Origin: Flavivirga aquimarina
GTDB taxonomy: Bacteria > Bacteroidota > Bacteroidia > Flavobacteriales > Flavobacteriaceae
DNA: 64,000 nt
Reading direction: 5' to 3'
NCBI RefSeq assembly: GCF_030540835.1
Contig: NZ_JAUOEK010000134.1
Span: 1-64,000 of the forward strand
Shown: one piece after another, positions 52,847 through 61,913 of the stretch
Layout: every line of letters starts with the position of its first letter
Position numbering within the stretch: position 1 is the stretch's first letter
Position numbers and translations under genes: made by a program
Notes under the pieces: generated by a model
Told to the model about the DNA's origin: nothing
What the model saw: only the letters and a program-made list of their open reading frames with translations
Databases searched by the model: none

Positions 52847-54970
52847 CTATTGAACTTGAGTTTCAACTCTGTTATCTTCTATTTCTGCTACTTCTTTTAA
52901 AGCATTATATACTTTGGAGTTAACAGCATTCATTTTTTGTTGCTCTACTCTATTTGCAGCTGCCTGATAGCTATCAAGAGCAACAGCAGGTGTTACTTTA
53001 GTAACCTGAATCATATAAACACCATTTTCCCCATCAATTAATTTTGAGGTTTCTCCTTCATTTAATCCAAAAGCAGCACCAACAACTAAAGGTTCTCTTC
53101 CTGCTCCAGAAATAGTTGGGCTTTTCATATTTATTGCAGATGCAGATCTTACAGTTGTATTTTCGGCAGCAGCTAAATCTTCAAGTGTTTTAGCTGTTAC
53201 TCTATCTCTAATTATTTCTGCTTTCTTTTCTTTTCTAATAAGAGGCAATACTTTAACTGTAGCATCATCAACGGACATTAGTCCTTCTTCATGTTGAGCT
53301 ACTAACTGCGCTACTACATAGCCATTAGGAACATTAAAACGCTTTACATCTCCAACTTCTGCATCTTCTTCAAAAGCCCAACGTACTATTGGTCTTTGAC
53401 TTCCAACTCCTGGTATGTTTTCATCTAAAACTTTAATACCGTTTACAGGGCGCACAGTATAATTAGCTTCTTTTGCCAGTGCTTCAAAATCGCCTTTCCC
53501 TGCATTAATCTCAAAATTAGAAGCATCTCTAAATATCTTAGCTGTGGTTGTTTCAGATGGTTCTATTTCTCTGGCAATGGTTCCTACTTGTATGGCTTTG
53601 CTTTTATCTTTCTGACCTTCAATTTCGATTATATGGAATCCAAAAATTGTTTTAACAACACCTAAATCTCCTGTTTTACCTTCAAACTCAAAATCATTAA
53701 ATTCCGATACCATGGTATTATAAGGGTGCCAATCGTAACGCCCCTCTTTTTCAACACTTCCTTGATCTGATGAAAATTCTTTTACTAATTCTGGGAATTT
53801 TGAACGATTAGATTTAATAACCCCCAATAAGCTATCTGCAGTCGTTTTAGCTTCTGCCTCTGTTTGTGTTACTTCTGGAGCAGCACTTCTAGATCCTTTA
53901 AAAGGGATTAATATGTGTCTTACTTTTACTGAATCTGGAATTTGTTTAACAGCAACTACTTTAGAAACTTTAAAGTACCCATTATCTTTATAAGGTCCGT
54001 AAACACCACCTGCTTCAAGTTTGTAAATACTATCTGCTACAGCAGTTGGTAAACTTGACTTAAACACAAAACGACTATCGAATTTTATATCTGAATACGA
54101 GTTAATATAATCTTCGTCATTTTTAACTTGCGAAAAGGCTACTATAGTATCTTTTCTTCCGGTTTCATCAACAAATCTACCTTTTAAATAAATGTCAAGG
54201 TCTGCCTTAATTGCATTTTCATCTTCAACAGATGCTACCTCATCAAACTGTACAAATTTAATATCTCTGGAAGCTTCTACTTTATATGTTTCTTTATTTT
54301 TATTGATATAATCTGAAATATCAGATTTAGAAACTTTAACTAAACTATCTTTAATAGATGCATAGGATACTTGAACAAACTTAATATCTACTTTATTTCC
54401 TTCTAACTTATGCTCTAATTCTCCTTCTGCTAAAGTTCCTGTTAAACCTGCTTTTACTAAGTTGAAATAATTTTGTTGTAACCCATTTGCTGCAACAGAT
54501 TTTTCGTAATTAACCCAACTGACATAAGCTTGTTGAGACGTTTCTTTTAAATTGGCAATGTACTCGTTTAATTTATTCTCGTCAAAAAGTCCTGCTTCGT
54601 TTAAAAATTCCGGGCTTGTAGCCAAAGATGTTTTTAACAAGTCTCTCATCTGATCTTTTTCAACAGAAATACCCAGTTCATCATATTGCGTTTGCATTAC
54701 GATGCGTCTAACTTCTTGCTCCCACACTCTATTCATTACCTGAGTATTAGTAGCATTTGGACCTGCTTGTCTTTGTGCTGCTTCTACTTTTTGCATGAAG
54801 TCTTCACGTGTAATGTCTTTACCATTTATAGTAGCAACAATATTTTGTGATTTTGAAGTAAGTGCATCACTGTTTTTAAATAAATCTGCTAATACAAAAG
54901 AAAATAACGCCATTGCTATTATTAATATTAAAAATAGTGAACGTTGTCTAATCTTATTTAAAACTGCCAT
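52847..54970 (-). CDS. PpiD-like periplasmic folding chaperone (SurA-N / parvulin)
   Basis: A 707-aa membrane-anchored chaperone for exported proteins. Residues 10-30 (SLFLILIIAMALFSFVLADLF) form the anchor. The next part is a SurA-N/PpiD-type helical region with DITREDFMQKVEAAQRQ and SPEFLNEAGLFDENKLNEYI. A parvulin-type PPIase domain lies near 347-450, starting VKVRHILIPF and ending GFHIIEIEGQ. A further, degenerate parvulin-like region follows. It lies alone, with a terminator hairpin between it and the kinase gene. Confidence 0.9.
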   Translation of the reverse strand: MAVLNKIRQRSLFLILIIAMALFSFVLADLFKNSDALTSKSQNIVATINGKDITREDFMQKVEAAQRQAGPNATNTQVMNRVWEQEVRRIVMQTQYDELGISVEKDQMRDLLKTSLATSPEFLNEAGLFDENKLNEYIANLKETSQQAYVSWVNYEKSVAANGLQQNYFNLVKAGLTGTLAEGELEHKLEGNKVDIKFVQVSYASIKDSLVKVSKSDISDYINKNKETYKVEASRDIKFVQFDEVASVEDENAIKADLDIYLKGRFVDETGRKDTIVAFSQVKNDEDYINSYSDIKFDSRFVFKSSLPTAVADSIYKLEAGGVYGPYKDNGYFKVSKVVAVKQIPDSVKVRHILIPFKGSRSAAPEVTQTEAEAKTTADSLLGVIKSNRSKFPELVKEFSSDQGSVEKEGRYDWHPYNTMVSEFNDFEFEGKTGDLGVVKTIFGFHIIEIEGQKDKSKAIQVGTIAREIEPSETTTAKIFRDASNFEINAGKGDFEALAKEANYTVRPVNGIKVLDENIPGVGSQRPIVRWAFEEDAEVGDVKRFNVPNGYVVAQLVAQHEEGLMSVDDATVKVLPLIRKEKKAEIIRDRVTAKTLEDLAAAENTTVRSASAINMKSPTISGAGREPLVVGAAFGLNEGETSKLIDGENGVYMIQVTKVTPAVALDSYQAAANRVEQQKMNAVNSKVYNALKEVAEIEDNRVETQVQ

Positions 54971-55024
54971 TTGTAATTTAATTTTTTAAAACCCTTAGTC
55001 GGGATTTATAGCTTATTAAGTTGG

Positions 55025-55049
55025 TTGTCAATTTAATAATAATTGACAA
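55025..55049. promoter_or_regulatory. Dyad before ppiD
   Basis: TTGTCAATT (55025-55033) and AATTGACAA (55041-55049) are perfect inverted arms around a 7-nt A/T spacer, about 55-80 bp before the PpiD start. It could be an operator, but no regulator is implied by the context. Confidence 0.35.
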
Positions 55050-55196
55050 AATATCGTGCGCGAAAATACCATTTTCTATTTAATAATAAAAGCAGAAAGG
55101 CGCTTTAATTACATTACGCATATAGATTTCTTCTTTGATAAGAATATGTTGTTGTATGAAGCTTTTATCAAAAAACGTCATGTCATTTTTTTCAAA

Positions 55197-56486
55197 TCAA
55201 TCTTCTTCTAAACATTTAAGTTCTATCATATCAATTTTAGTGTTCGATACTTCTAAAATTGTAAATTGAAATGTGTCAATTTTCACAATATCACCTTGAG
55301 CCGGAATTTCTTCTGTATGATTAACGATAAGACCTCCTAATGTCTCGTAATTTTCACTTTCCGGCAGATTTATTTTATAATTTTCGTTAATATAATCAAC
55401 CTCTAAACGCGCAGAAAATTTATACATCATATCATCTACAACTTCTTCAATTAAATCTACCGTATCATGTTCATCTTCAATTTCCCCAAACAATTCTTCA
55501 ATAATGTCCTCTACAGTCATAATACCAGATGTCCCTCCGTATTCATCTAAAACTACAGCAATACTTCTTCGCTTTTTTGTAAGCACTCCCAACACATCTT
55601 TTATAAGCACTGTTTCTGGGACAAACTCAATAGGCAGCATCATGGACTTAATACTCTTGGGCTTTTTAAATAACTCGAAAGAATGTACATATCCTAAAAT
55701 ATCGTCTATGGTTTCTCTATAAACGAGTATTTTGGTACATCCGGTTTCTGTAAATAACGTACTTAATGATTTAATAGAATCGCTAATTTCTATAGCTATA
55801 ATTTCGGTGCGAGGCACCATAACTTCTCTTGCTTTTACTTCGGAAAATTCGAGAGCATTCTGAAAAATCTGAATTTCTGTATCCACCTCTTCATGTGCTT
55901 CTACAGATTCCATTTGTTCACTTATATAGTTACCTAGCTCTACTTTTGTAAATGCTAATTGTATTTGATCGCCTTCTGTTTTAAAAAAATGTTTAAGTAC
56001 AAAATCCGATATCCAAATAACAAAATCTGATATAAAAGTAAATAAAACATAGAACACATAAGCCGGAATCGCCAAGGCCTTAATTAAGGTGTTCGAATAA
56101 ATTTGAAAAAATACTTTAGGTAAAAATTCTGCCGTTATTAAAATAATACATGTCGATATTAAGGTTTGAGACAATAAACTCAAATCGGTTAACATGTAGT
56201 TAATAAAAGGATATGTTGTTGGGAGTATGGTTTGAAACCAATTCACCAATAAATCACCCATAAAAAGACCATAAATAACTAATGCTATATTATTACCTAT
56301 AAGCATGGTAGCTATAAACTTTGAAGGCTTAGCAGTAAGCTTTTTTAAAACTTTTGCAAATATGCCTTCTTGTTTTTTTTCAATCTCTATATGAATTTTA
56401 TTTGAAGACACGTAAGCGATCTCCATACCCGAAAAAAAGGCTGAAAGAATTAATGATGCAATTATAATAATGGCATAAATGCTCAT
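55197..56486 (-). CDS. CNNM/CorC-type membrane protein with CBS domains (hemolysin-like)
   Basis: A 429-aa protein with a DUF21 (CNNM) membrane domain (about 1-175; SAFFSGMEIAYVSSNKI and FIATMLIGNNIALVIYG), a CBS pair (VKAREVMVPRTEIIAIE near 209 and KRRSIAVVLDEYGGTSGIMT near 298) and a CorC/HlyC domain at the end (MYKFSARLEVDYINENY). Proteins of this type act in magnesium or cobalt efflux. In Flavobacteria the related GldE supports gliding motility, but which paralog this is cannot be settled by eye. It starts directly at the stop of the 64-aa gene before it. Confidence 0.88.
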   Translation of the reverse strand: MSIYAIIIIASLILSAFFSGMEIAYVSSNKIHIEIEKKQEGIFAKVLKKLTAKPSKFIATMLIGNNIALVIYGLFMGDLLVNWFQTILPTTYPFINYMLTDLSLLSQTLISTCIILITAEFLPKVFFQIYSNTLIKALAIPAYVFYVLFTFISDFVIWISDFVLKHFFKTEGDQIQLAFTKVELGNYISEQMESVEAHEEVDTEIQIFQNALEFSEVKAREVMVPRTEIIAIEISDSIKSLSTLFTETGCTKILVYRETIDDILGYVHSFELFKKPKSIKSMMLPIEFVPETVLIKDVLGVLTKKRRSIAVVLDEYGGTSGIMTVEDIIEELFGEIEDEHDTVDLIEEVVDDMMYKFSARLEVDYINENYKINLPESENYETLGGLIVNHTEEIPAQGDIVKIDTFQFTILEVSNTKIDMIELKCLEED

Positions 56487-56681
56487 TTAGTTTGATTTTC
56501 CTTTATTTTGAAGTTTATTGCTAAACCGCCTTCTAAAGAAAAACATAAAAATCGCTAAAGAGCCAAGCAATATGGAAGGGTAAGCGATTTCGCCTACATT
56601 TACATACTTTGCAATAGCATCGTATATGAACAAGGCGGCAAAAACCAAATAGGCATATTGAAAAATCTTAGAATATTTCAT
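56487..56681 (-). CDS. Small membrane protein of unknown function
   Basis: A 64-aa protein with two hydrophobic segments (residues about 9-24 and 33-50), ending in a basic tail (FRRRFSNKLQNKGKSN). No family is recognised. Its stop abuts the start of the CNNM gene, and it lies 65 bp after lptC. Confidence 0.6.
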   Translation of the reverse strand: MKYSKIFQYAYLVFAALFIYDAIAKYVNVGEIAYPSILLGSLAIFMFFFRRRFSNKLQNKGKSN

Positions 56682-56746
56682 AGACTATGAATCGTTAATT
56701 AAAACAAAGATAGTAAAATCGAAAAAGAAATTCTGGTGGAAAAAGA

Positions 56747-57304
56747 TTAATCGTCAAGTGAAATAATTCCCGTCACCTCAAGTACCTCGGCGTTGGTAAA
56801 TTCACGATTAGAGTCGAATCCATTGCCGTTAATAATGTCTTGTTTTGTAGTAAACGTAACAGGGACATTTGTAAAAACCCATGCCTTTTTTTGGTCGTAA
56901 TATAACTGCTCTGTTTTTAATACATTACCATCGTGCGTTGTAATAACCACGTGCCCTTGTAAATCAATTAGATTAGTATTATCGTATACAATAGCATAAT
57001 CTGAAATTATGGTGCTTTTCCTGTTTTCTTCATCAAATACGTACAATACAATACCATCTGTAAATTCTTTAAAAGGAAAGTCTCGATTGGTATAATCGAA
57101 CATTTTAGCACCAACAAGGTCAGCCTCGAGCCTACCTGAATCGGTATACTTTAGGTTAAACTTTTCCGCAATACCAATAGGCTCATTTTCTGAAATACCT
57201 ATTTTTTGAACCTGATTAAAACTGTCATTACACGAAAAAAACAAAGTCACAATAAAAATTACTGTGACTATGTTTAATATATTGTATGTGTGTTTTTTAT
57301 TCAT
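56747..57304 (-). CDS. lptC: LPS export protein LptC
   Basis: Bitopic or lipid-anchored protein that links the LptBFG extractor to the periplasmic LptA bridge. From ATG 57304 the 185-aa product has a hydrophobic segment ending in a cysteine (VTLFFSCN), then the LptC/OstA beta-jellyroll text: DSGRLEADLVGAKMFDY, IVYDNTNLIDLQGHVVITTH, TEQLYYDQKKAWVFTNVPV. The ATG overlaps the stop of the TPR gene by one base (TAATG), so translation is coupled. A start 13 codons upstream is rejected for that reason. Confidence 0.87.
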   Translation of the reverse strand: MNKKHTYNILNIVTVIFIVTLFFSCNDSFNQVQKIGISENEPIGIAEKFNLKYTDSGRLEADLVGAKMFDYTNRDFPFKEFTDGIVLYVFDEENRKSTIISDYAIVYDNTNLIDLQGHVVITTHDGNVLKTEQLYYDQKKAWVFTNVPVTFTTKQDIINGNGFDSNREFTNAEVLEVTGIISLDD

Positions 57305-58689
57305 TAAATCTTTGGTACTGTAACCGAAGCTCCAATCCAGCAAGCAATTTTAATGACTTGTCCAGATCTTCCTGAACTAAAAATCTCAGCTTTTTGTGGT
57401 GCTTTAGCTAAATAATTATTAACAGATTTAGAAGAGTTTTTCTTTTGGGTAGGATCTACGCGAGCCGCTTTTCTGGCTTCATCTGCAGCTAACCAATACA
57501 CAGCTCTTTTATCAAAATTAGTAGCCCCGCAATTATTTGCACTAGCAGCATACATAGCAGCTATCGATATATAAGGGCTACCATTAGATGGGTTTAACTT
57601 TAGTGCTTGTCTGAAATAATTTCTAGCTTTACCGTATCGTTTTTTCTTTTTAAGAATAAGTCCAATTCTGTTAGCTAATTTTGCTTTTTTAAATTTATCT
57701 GTTTCTAAATCAAAAGACTGTTGAAAATACTTTATAGCTTCATTTTCTTTGTGATTTTTAAATAAAATAGTTCCAACGAAGTATTTTGTATCTGCAGAAG
57801 GTGCAGTCTGATCATAAGACTTTACTAATTTCTCATATAAAGGATCATTAGTACATTCCTTATAATACATTTTACTTACGGCACGTTTTAACCAAACTAC
57901 ATTGTTTTTATTCTCTTCAAAATCTTTTCTGTATAAAGGAATTAAGTTTTCACAATTCGCTCTATCTCCTAATTTTTGATCGATACTTCCTGAAATTTGA
58001 TCGTATGCTCTTAAATAACTCTCATAAGAATTTTTATACCGTCCTTCTTTTTTAGTTATTTCAGTACCGGCATCTTCTTTCGCAATAAGCTTATTGAGTT
58101 TTTCTGAATAGTTTTTAACTTCTTCTTCTACCTTCTCTACAACATCATCATACTTATTAAATAAATCTTTAGCTGGTTTCTTTTTTGCATCATATAAATC
58201 TACCATTAAAGAAAAATACGTGTACAAACTTTTAGGGTTAGTAAAGGTAGCCTTATCTAATTTATAAGCGGCATCAAAACATTCGTAAAGCTCTTCTTTT
58301 GTCTTATTTAATACCTTTCTGTTATCGTACATTAATTGGCACGCTTTTGCTGCATATTCTCCTTTTTTGGTTTTACTTGCAAAATGTACTGCTCTTTCTT
58401 TCCACAACTTCAATAAATCATTAATATAATTTACTTTATCTGTATCTGATGTTGCTTGTTTAATTTTATGAGCCAAAATTTTATCACCATCTATATAAAT
58501 AGCAATATTAAATTTTGGACATTTATTTCTTACTATCATCCAAGGTTCATGAGCTGCATCATAATTTTTAGCTTTTACATACTCATGAAAAATAGACAAC
58601 TTAGTCATGCACTCTTCATCTTGTTGTGCAAAACCAGCATGTAAGCCAATAAATAATAATGTAAATAAAAATGTAATTTTTGTTTTCAT
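57304..58689 (-). CDS. Exported TPR-repeat protein, uncharacterised
   Basis: A 461-aa protein with a signal peptide (LFIGLHAGFA-Q) and a helical repeat body. Clear TPR-like units lie at about 290-410: DTKYFVGTILFKNHKENEAI, FDLETDKFKKAKLANRIGLI and YGKARNYFRQALKLNPSNGS. A C-terminal region follows (EARKAARVDPTQKKNSSKSV). It lies between an outer-membrane protein gene and lptC, coupled to the latter, so a role in outer-membrane assembly is likely but not shown. Confidence 0.7.
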   Translation of the reverse strand: MKTKITFLFTLLFIGLHAGFAQQDEECMTKLSIFHEYVKAKNYDAAHEPWMIVRNKCPKFNIAIYIDGDKILAHKIKQATSDTDKVNYINDLLKLWKERAVHFASKTKKGEYAAKACQLMYDNRKVLNKTKEELYECFDAAYKLDKATFTNPKSLYTYFSLMVDLYDAKKKPAKDLFNKYDDVVEKVEEEVKNYSEKLNKLIAKEDAGTEITKKEGRYKNSYESYLRAYDQISGSIDQKLGDRANCENLIPLYRKDFEENKNNVVWLKRAVSKMYYKECTNDPLYEKLVKSYDQTAPSADTKYFVGTILFKNHKENEAIKYFQQSFDLETDKFKKAKLANRIGLILKKKKRYGKARNYFRQALKLNPSNGSPYISIAAMYAASANNCGATNFDKRAVYWLAADEARKAARVDPTQKKNSSKSVNNYLAKAPQKAEIFSSGRSGQVIKIACWIGASVTVPKI

Positions 58690-58707
58690 AATAATAATTT
58701 TATGCTA

Positions 58708-60024
58708 TTAGTCATATTTTCTTTTCCTAAACCATCTATCATTCAAAGATAAACTTATTTGAAAATTAACAAAGTTCTCTTGAATCAAGCTACTGTTGGT
58801 AGTTCCTCTTTTACCAATTTCAAAACCTAAATTTGCATTAGATAAAAAACTCCCCATCGGTAATCCTACCCCAAAAGATATGCCAAACTCATTTATTGAT
58901 TCACTATTTATATTTAATCCTGTTTTTTCGTAACGTGCTCCTGCTCTATAAACAATACGTTTTATATAACTATAACTGTTAAAAGAATTATACTTTGGAA
59001 TATAGAAGCCTCCTAAAGAAAATGTTGTAGCATCTTCATACATTATAACAGTAGTATTACTAGTATATAAATCATTTGAAAAATCACTTGTTTTTTGTGC
59101 GGTATATTCGGCACCAACAAACCAGTTTCTTGGTTTACCAATCCCCGCTCCTATTGAAAACTTTGCAGGTAGTGTTAAATCGGTTTCTAACAATCCAAGA
59201 GCTTCCAAATCAACATCTATGGTATTAATTTCAAATTCACTTCCGCTAGTGTTTGTTGTTATAGTAGAAAATGATCTTGTGTTTTTAGACACTAAATTAC
59301 TCTCTGGCGTGTACGTTATTCCAGAAGAAAGTTCTAAATTTTCTGTTAACAACTTTTTAAAAGACAGCCCTATATTAAAGCTTAAACCACTTAAATCGGA
59401 TCTATTATTCTCACGTGACTGATTTTGAAGCGGTACGCCATCACTATCATACAAATATTCAACTGTACTATTTTGAATATTACCAAAATTATATTGAGCA
59501 TCAATACCAACACTTAACTCATCTGTTATTTGATACCCTAACCCTAGAAATGCTCTATTAAGCCCACCTTCTCCTCTAAACTTATTTTCAATATCTTCAT
59601 TATCGTTTAAGGATTCCAATTTATATCCAACTGATGTATACGGCATTAGCCCAAAACCAAAACCAAACTTACCCATTGGTATAGATAAAGCCAGATAATC
59701 GAACGTTGTTGAAGCTGTATTATCTGATCCGGTATCACTTTTTAAATTTATACTGGAATAGCTTGCTCCTACTGTAAACTTTACAGGTCTGCTTTCGTTA
59801 TTGAAACTTTCCAGGTTTTTTCCTGCATATGAAGCAGGGTTACGCAAATTAACATGAATACTATCATTATATATACTTAAACCTCCCATACTTCTATTTT
59901 CTACGGTACCTTTAAATTTAAGACTTCCAATACCATAAAAAGAATAAGGCGAAGCCGTCCCTTCTTGGCCGTAACTGTGAATTGCAAAAACTGCAATAAA
60001 AACTAATACAAGTTTTTTTATCAT
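58708..60024 (-). CDS. Outer-membrane beta-barrel protein, FadL/OmpP1-like
   Basis: A 438-aa protein with a signal peptide (AVFAIHSYG-Q) followed by alternating beta-strand text through the whole length, including GLSIYNDSIHVNLRNPASYA, FGFGLMPYTSVGYKLES and RAFLGLGYQITDELSVGIDA, ending in an aromatic strand (IQISLSLND-like end with Phe/Trp). The NPASYAGKN segment and the size resemble FadL/OmpP1-type barrels. Substrate unknown. It overlaps coaX by 4 bp and precedes the TPR gene by 18 bp. Confidence 0.7.
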   Translation of the reverse strand: MIKKLVLVFIAVFAIHSYGQEGTASPYSFYGIGSLKFKGTVENRSMGGLSIYNDSIHVNLRNPASYAGKNLESFNNESRPVKFTVGASYSSINLKSDTGSDNTASTTFDYLALSIPMGKFGFGFGLMPYTSVGYKLESLNDNEDIENKFRGEGGLNRAFLGLGYQITDELSVGIDAQYNFGNIQNSTVEYLYDSDGVPLQNQSRENNRSDLSGLSFNIGLSFKKLLTENLELSSGITYTPESNLVSKNTRSFSTITTNTSGSEFEINTIDVDLEALGLLETDLTLPAKFSIGAGIGKPRNWFVGAEYTAQKTSDFSNDLYTSNTTVIMYEDATTFSLGGFYIPKYNSFNSYSYIKRIVYRAGARYEKTGLNINSESINEFGISFGVGLPMGSFLSNANLGFEIGKRGTTNSSLIQENFVNFQISLSLNDRWFRKRKYD

Positions 60025-60752
60025 TCGTTTAAGTTAAATTGTAAAATATAATTTAATCCTTCTAAAAGAAAATTAGAATTGGCAAATATGCTACTTTTTA
60101 ATTGTTTTGACAAGAAATTAGCATCACCTCCTGTTAAAATTACTGTTAAATCTGAATATTTTCGATTATATTCTTCAATAATACCATCAATTTCTTTTAA
60201 AAGACCGTTTACTACTCCGGAATGAATTGACGCATTCGTTGAGTTTCCTATAATACTTTTCGGGGTTTCTGATTCTAATAACGGTAAATTGGCAGTTAAA
60301 TTATTTAATGATTTATAACGCATGCGAAGCCCTGGAGAAATAGCCCCTCCTATATATTCGTTCTTTGCTGTTACAAAATCGTAAGTAACACAGGTTCCTG
60401 AATCAATAATAAGTACATTGCTATTTGGAAACTGATCGACTGAAGCACAGACCAATGCTATTCTATCTACACCTAAAGTATTTGGCGTAGCATAAAGATT
60501 CTTAAACGGCAATTTTACATTGGAATCTAAAATCATGACATCAAAAGATTTACCTATAGCCTCTACATCTGACTTATTAAGTTTTCCAACTGAAGAAATA
60601 ATTGCTTTTTTTTTAGGGCCATGCGTCTCTTTTAAAATATTTATACTTTTTAAAACAAGTTTTAACGCCACTACTTCTTTATGCATAAGCATACTATTCT
60701 TAAAAATAGCCAGCTTAACAAAAGAATTGCCTACATCTATTATTAAATTCAT
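60021..60752 (-). CDS. coaX: Type III pantothenate kinase
   Basis: Phosphorylates pantothenate, the first step of coenzyme A synthesis. At 243 aa it has the size of CoaX rather than CoaA. The ASKHA-fold signatures are visible: IIDVGNSFVKLAIF at 4-17, NTLGVDRIALV near 91, IDSGTCVTYDFV near 115 and GGAISPGLRMRYKSL near 134. It is the first gene of the envelope group on the minus strand and overlaps the outer-membrane protein gene by 4 bp (ATGA). Confidence 0.94.
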   Translation of the reverse strand: MNLIIDVGNSFVKLAIFKNSMLMHKEVVALKLVLKSINILKETHGPKKKAIISSVGKLNKSDVEAIGKSFDVMILDSNVKLPFKNLYATPNTLGVDRIALVCASVDQFPNSNVLIIDSGTCVTYDFVTAKNEYIGGAISPGLRMRYKSLNNLTANLPLLESETPKSIIGNSTNASIHSGVVNGLLKEIDGIIEEYNRKYSDLTVILTGGDANFLSKQLKSSIFANSNFLLEGLNYILQFNLNE

Positions 60753-60887
60753 ACTTTTAAAAAAGTCTAAATTTACAAAATGGGTATCAATAATTATTCC
60801 ATTTCTGGGTATAATATTAATAACAAACTAGTTATAGCTATTTTGGTTTGAAATAAATAAAACTGATCGATTTTTTACAAATTTCTT

Positions 60888-60918
60888 TTGGGTAATAATA
60901 AAAATGAATATATATTTG
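60888..60918 (+). promoter_or_regulatory. Promoter of the tRNA-Phe transcript
   Basis: TTG at 60888-60890, then 20 bp, then TATATTTG at 60911-60918: a full match to the Bacteroidota -33/-7 pattern. The predicted start, near 60925, lies just before the broken tRNA copy and about 70 bp before the intact tRNA-Phe. Confidence 0.75.
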
Positions 60919-60933
60919 CATCCGCTTTGGCAA

Positions 60934-60988
60934 GCTACCTTAGCTCATCCCGATAGCTATCGGGAGGTAGAGCAAAGTCAAAATCGTC
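60934..60988 (+). pseudogene. Broken tRNA-Phe copy split by an 18-bp palindrome
   Basis: TACCTTAGCTCA (60936-60947) and GGTAGAGCAAAG (60966-60977) match the 5' half of the adjacent tRNA-Phe. Between them, in the D loop, the intact gene has GTT, whereas this copy has the perfect palindrome TCCCGATAGCTATCGGGA (60948-60965). The anticodon arm is worn and the 3' half is missing. Confidence 0.7.
60948..60965. repeat. Perfect 18-bp palindrome in the tRNA D loop
   Basis: TCCCGATAGCTATCGGGA is its own reverse complement. It sits in the D-loop position of the tRNA-Phe fragment and looks like an inserted short palindromic repeat. Confidence 0.85.
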
Positions 60989-60997
60989 AATTGCTGA

Positions 60998-61070
60998 GGT
61001 ACCTTAGCTCAGTTGGTAGAGCAAAGGACTGAAAATCCTTGTGTCCCTGGTTCGATTCCTGGAGGTACCA
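60998..61070 (+). tRNA. tRNA-Phe (anticodon GAA)
   Basis: Full cloverleaf: acceptor GGTACCT/AGGTACC, D arm with GTTGGTAGAGC, anticodon stem GGACT/AATCC region closing a loop with GAA, and a T loop TTCGATT. The T stem CCTGG/CCTGG has a U-U mismatch in its middle pair. The last 12 bases and the sequence after it recur at 62609. Confidence 0.92.
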
Positions 61071-61188
61071 CAAAAAAATCCCGAAACATTTGTTTACGGG
61101 ATTTTTTGTTTTTTTAGAATGCCGAAGGGTGTATCTCAATTATTATTCATCTCGCAAACTCTCCACCGGATTTCTAGTTGCCGCTTTA
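61059..61188. repeat. Left 130-bp direct repeat (tRNA-Phe 3' end, terminator, permease 3' remnant)
   Basis: Identical to 62609-62737 except for one T in a homopolymer. It holds the last 12 bases of tRNA-Phe, the terminator hairpin and 46 bp of permease 3' coding sequence on the minus strand. It marks the left edge of a 1.4-kb inserted segment. Confidence 0.92.
61072..61110 (+). terminator. Rho-independent terminator of tRNA-Phe
   Basis: AAAAAATCCCG (61073-61083) pairs perfectly with CGGGATTTTTT (61097-61107) around a 13-nt loop, followed by GTTTTTTT. The same hairpin recurs at 62623-62657. Confidence 0.88.
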
Positions 61189-61208
61189 ATACTTCCCAGA
61201 GATTGCCT
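61143..61208 (-). pseudogene. 3' remnant of an FtsX-like permease gene
   Basis: On the minus strand the last 21 codons of an ABC permease are readable (SIKAATRNPVESLRDE before the stop), the same end as the permease at 62692. The reading continues a few codons past the direct repeat with different text (RQSLG), so the source was probably a paralogous permease gene rather than a plain copy of the neighbour. Confidence 0.55.
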
Positions 61209-61367
61209 TTATTTTTAAACTAAAAAAACTTATGAATATCCGAATTACTTTTCACTTAATCTGTTACAAGGTATATATTACCAAATATTGACACGATTTT
61301 TCTTTATCTTAACAAAAAAAACAGTCAACTGCACATAGCTCAGCGTTCTACTTAATTTGATAAAAAT

Positions 61368-61913
61368 ATGGATATAAAAACCACAATTACAATAACAGCA
61401 TCGATACTAGCTTTATTAACATCTGTTTTCACTTCATATTTTTCTTGGATAAAAAATAAAGAAATTGAGAAATTGAGATTAAAATTAGAAAGTGAAAAGG
61501 AAAAAATCAAATTTCTTTTTCAGTATGAAACAGATAAATTAAGTCAATATTATGTTAGTTTAAAAGATTTTCTCACATTAACCCAAAAAATAAAAGATGA
61601 GATACGATTTTTAATAAATTCAAATATGTTTGATAAGGAAAAGAATACACTTTTGAATAATATTCAAGAAAAAATAATTAATCAATATTCAAAAGACATA
61701 GTGTTTTTTAAAAAATCAGAGCCCGATATCGCTCATCAAATAAAAAATAACGTTTTGTCAATAATTGAATTATTAAAGCGATCTAATTCGGAATCCATCG
61801 AAGTCAAGGAGCTTCTTGATAAAATATCATCAGATCAAAAATCGTTAAGGAAGCAAATGGATAAAGAAATTGATGAAATGCTAAAGTCAATTGAGAACAA
61901 CAACTATTCATGA
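61368..61913 (+). CDS. Membrane-anchored coiled-coil protein in the tRNA-Phe insert
   Basis: A 181-aa protein. Residues about 6-27 (ITITASILALLTSVFTSYF) form one membrane segment. Most of the rest is charged helix: KEIEKLRLKLESEKEKIKFL, then TQKIKDEIRFLINSN and SSDQKSLRKQMDKEIDEML, which reads as coiled coil. No known domain is recognised. Topology suggests a cytoplasmic coiled coil hung from the inner membrane. Its stop overlaps the next start as ATGA, so the two proteins are made together and may act as a pair. Confidence 0.6.
   Translation: MDIKTTITITASILALLTSVFTSYFSWIKNKEIEKLRLKLESEKEKIKFLFQYETDKLSQYYVSLKDFLTLTQKIKDEIRFLINSNMFDKEKNTLLNNIQEKIINQYSKDIVFFKKSEPDIAHQIKNNVLSIIELLKRSNSESIEVKELLDKISSDQKSLRKQMDKEIDEMLKSIENNNYS

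Noticed and set aside
60934-60988. A second functional tRNA before tRNA-Phe
   Set aside because: Only the 5' half matches, the D loop is split by a palindrome, and no T arm or acceptor 3' strand can be formed.
61041-61223. 60-aa plus-strand frame over tRNA-Phe
   Set aside because: It overlaps the tRNA 3' end, its terminator and the permease remnant, so it is a chance frame.
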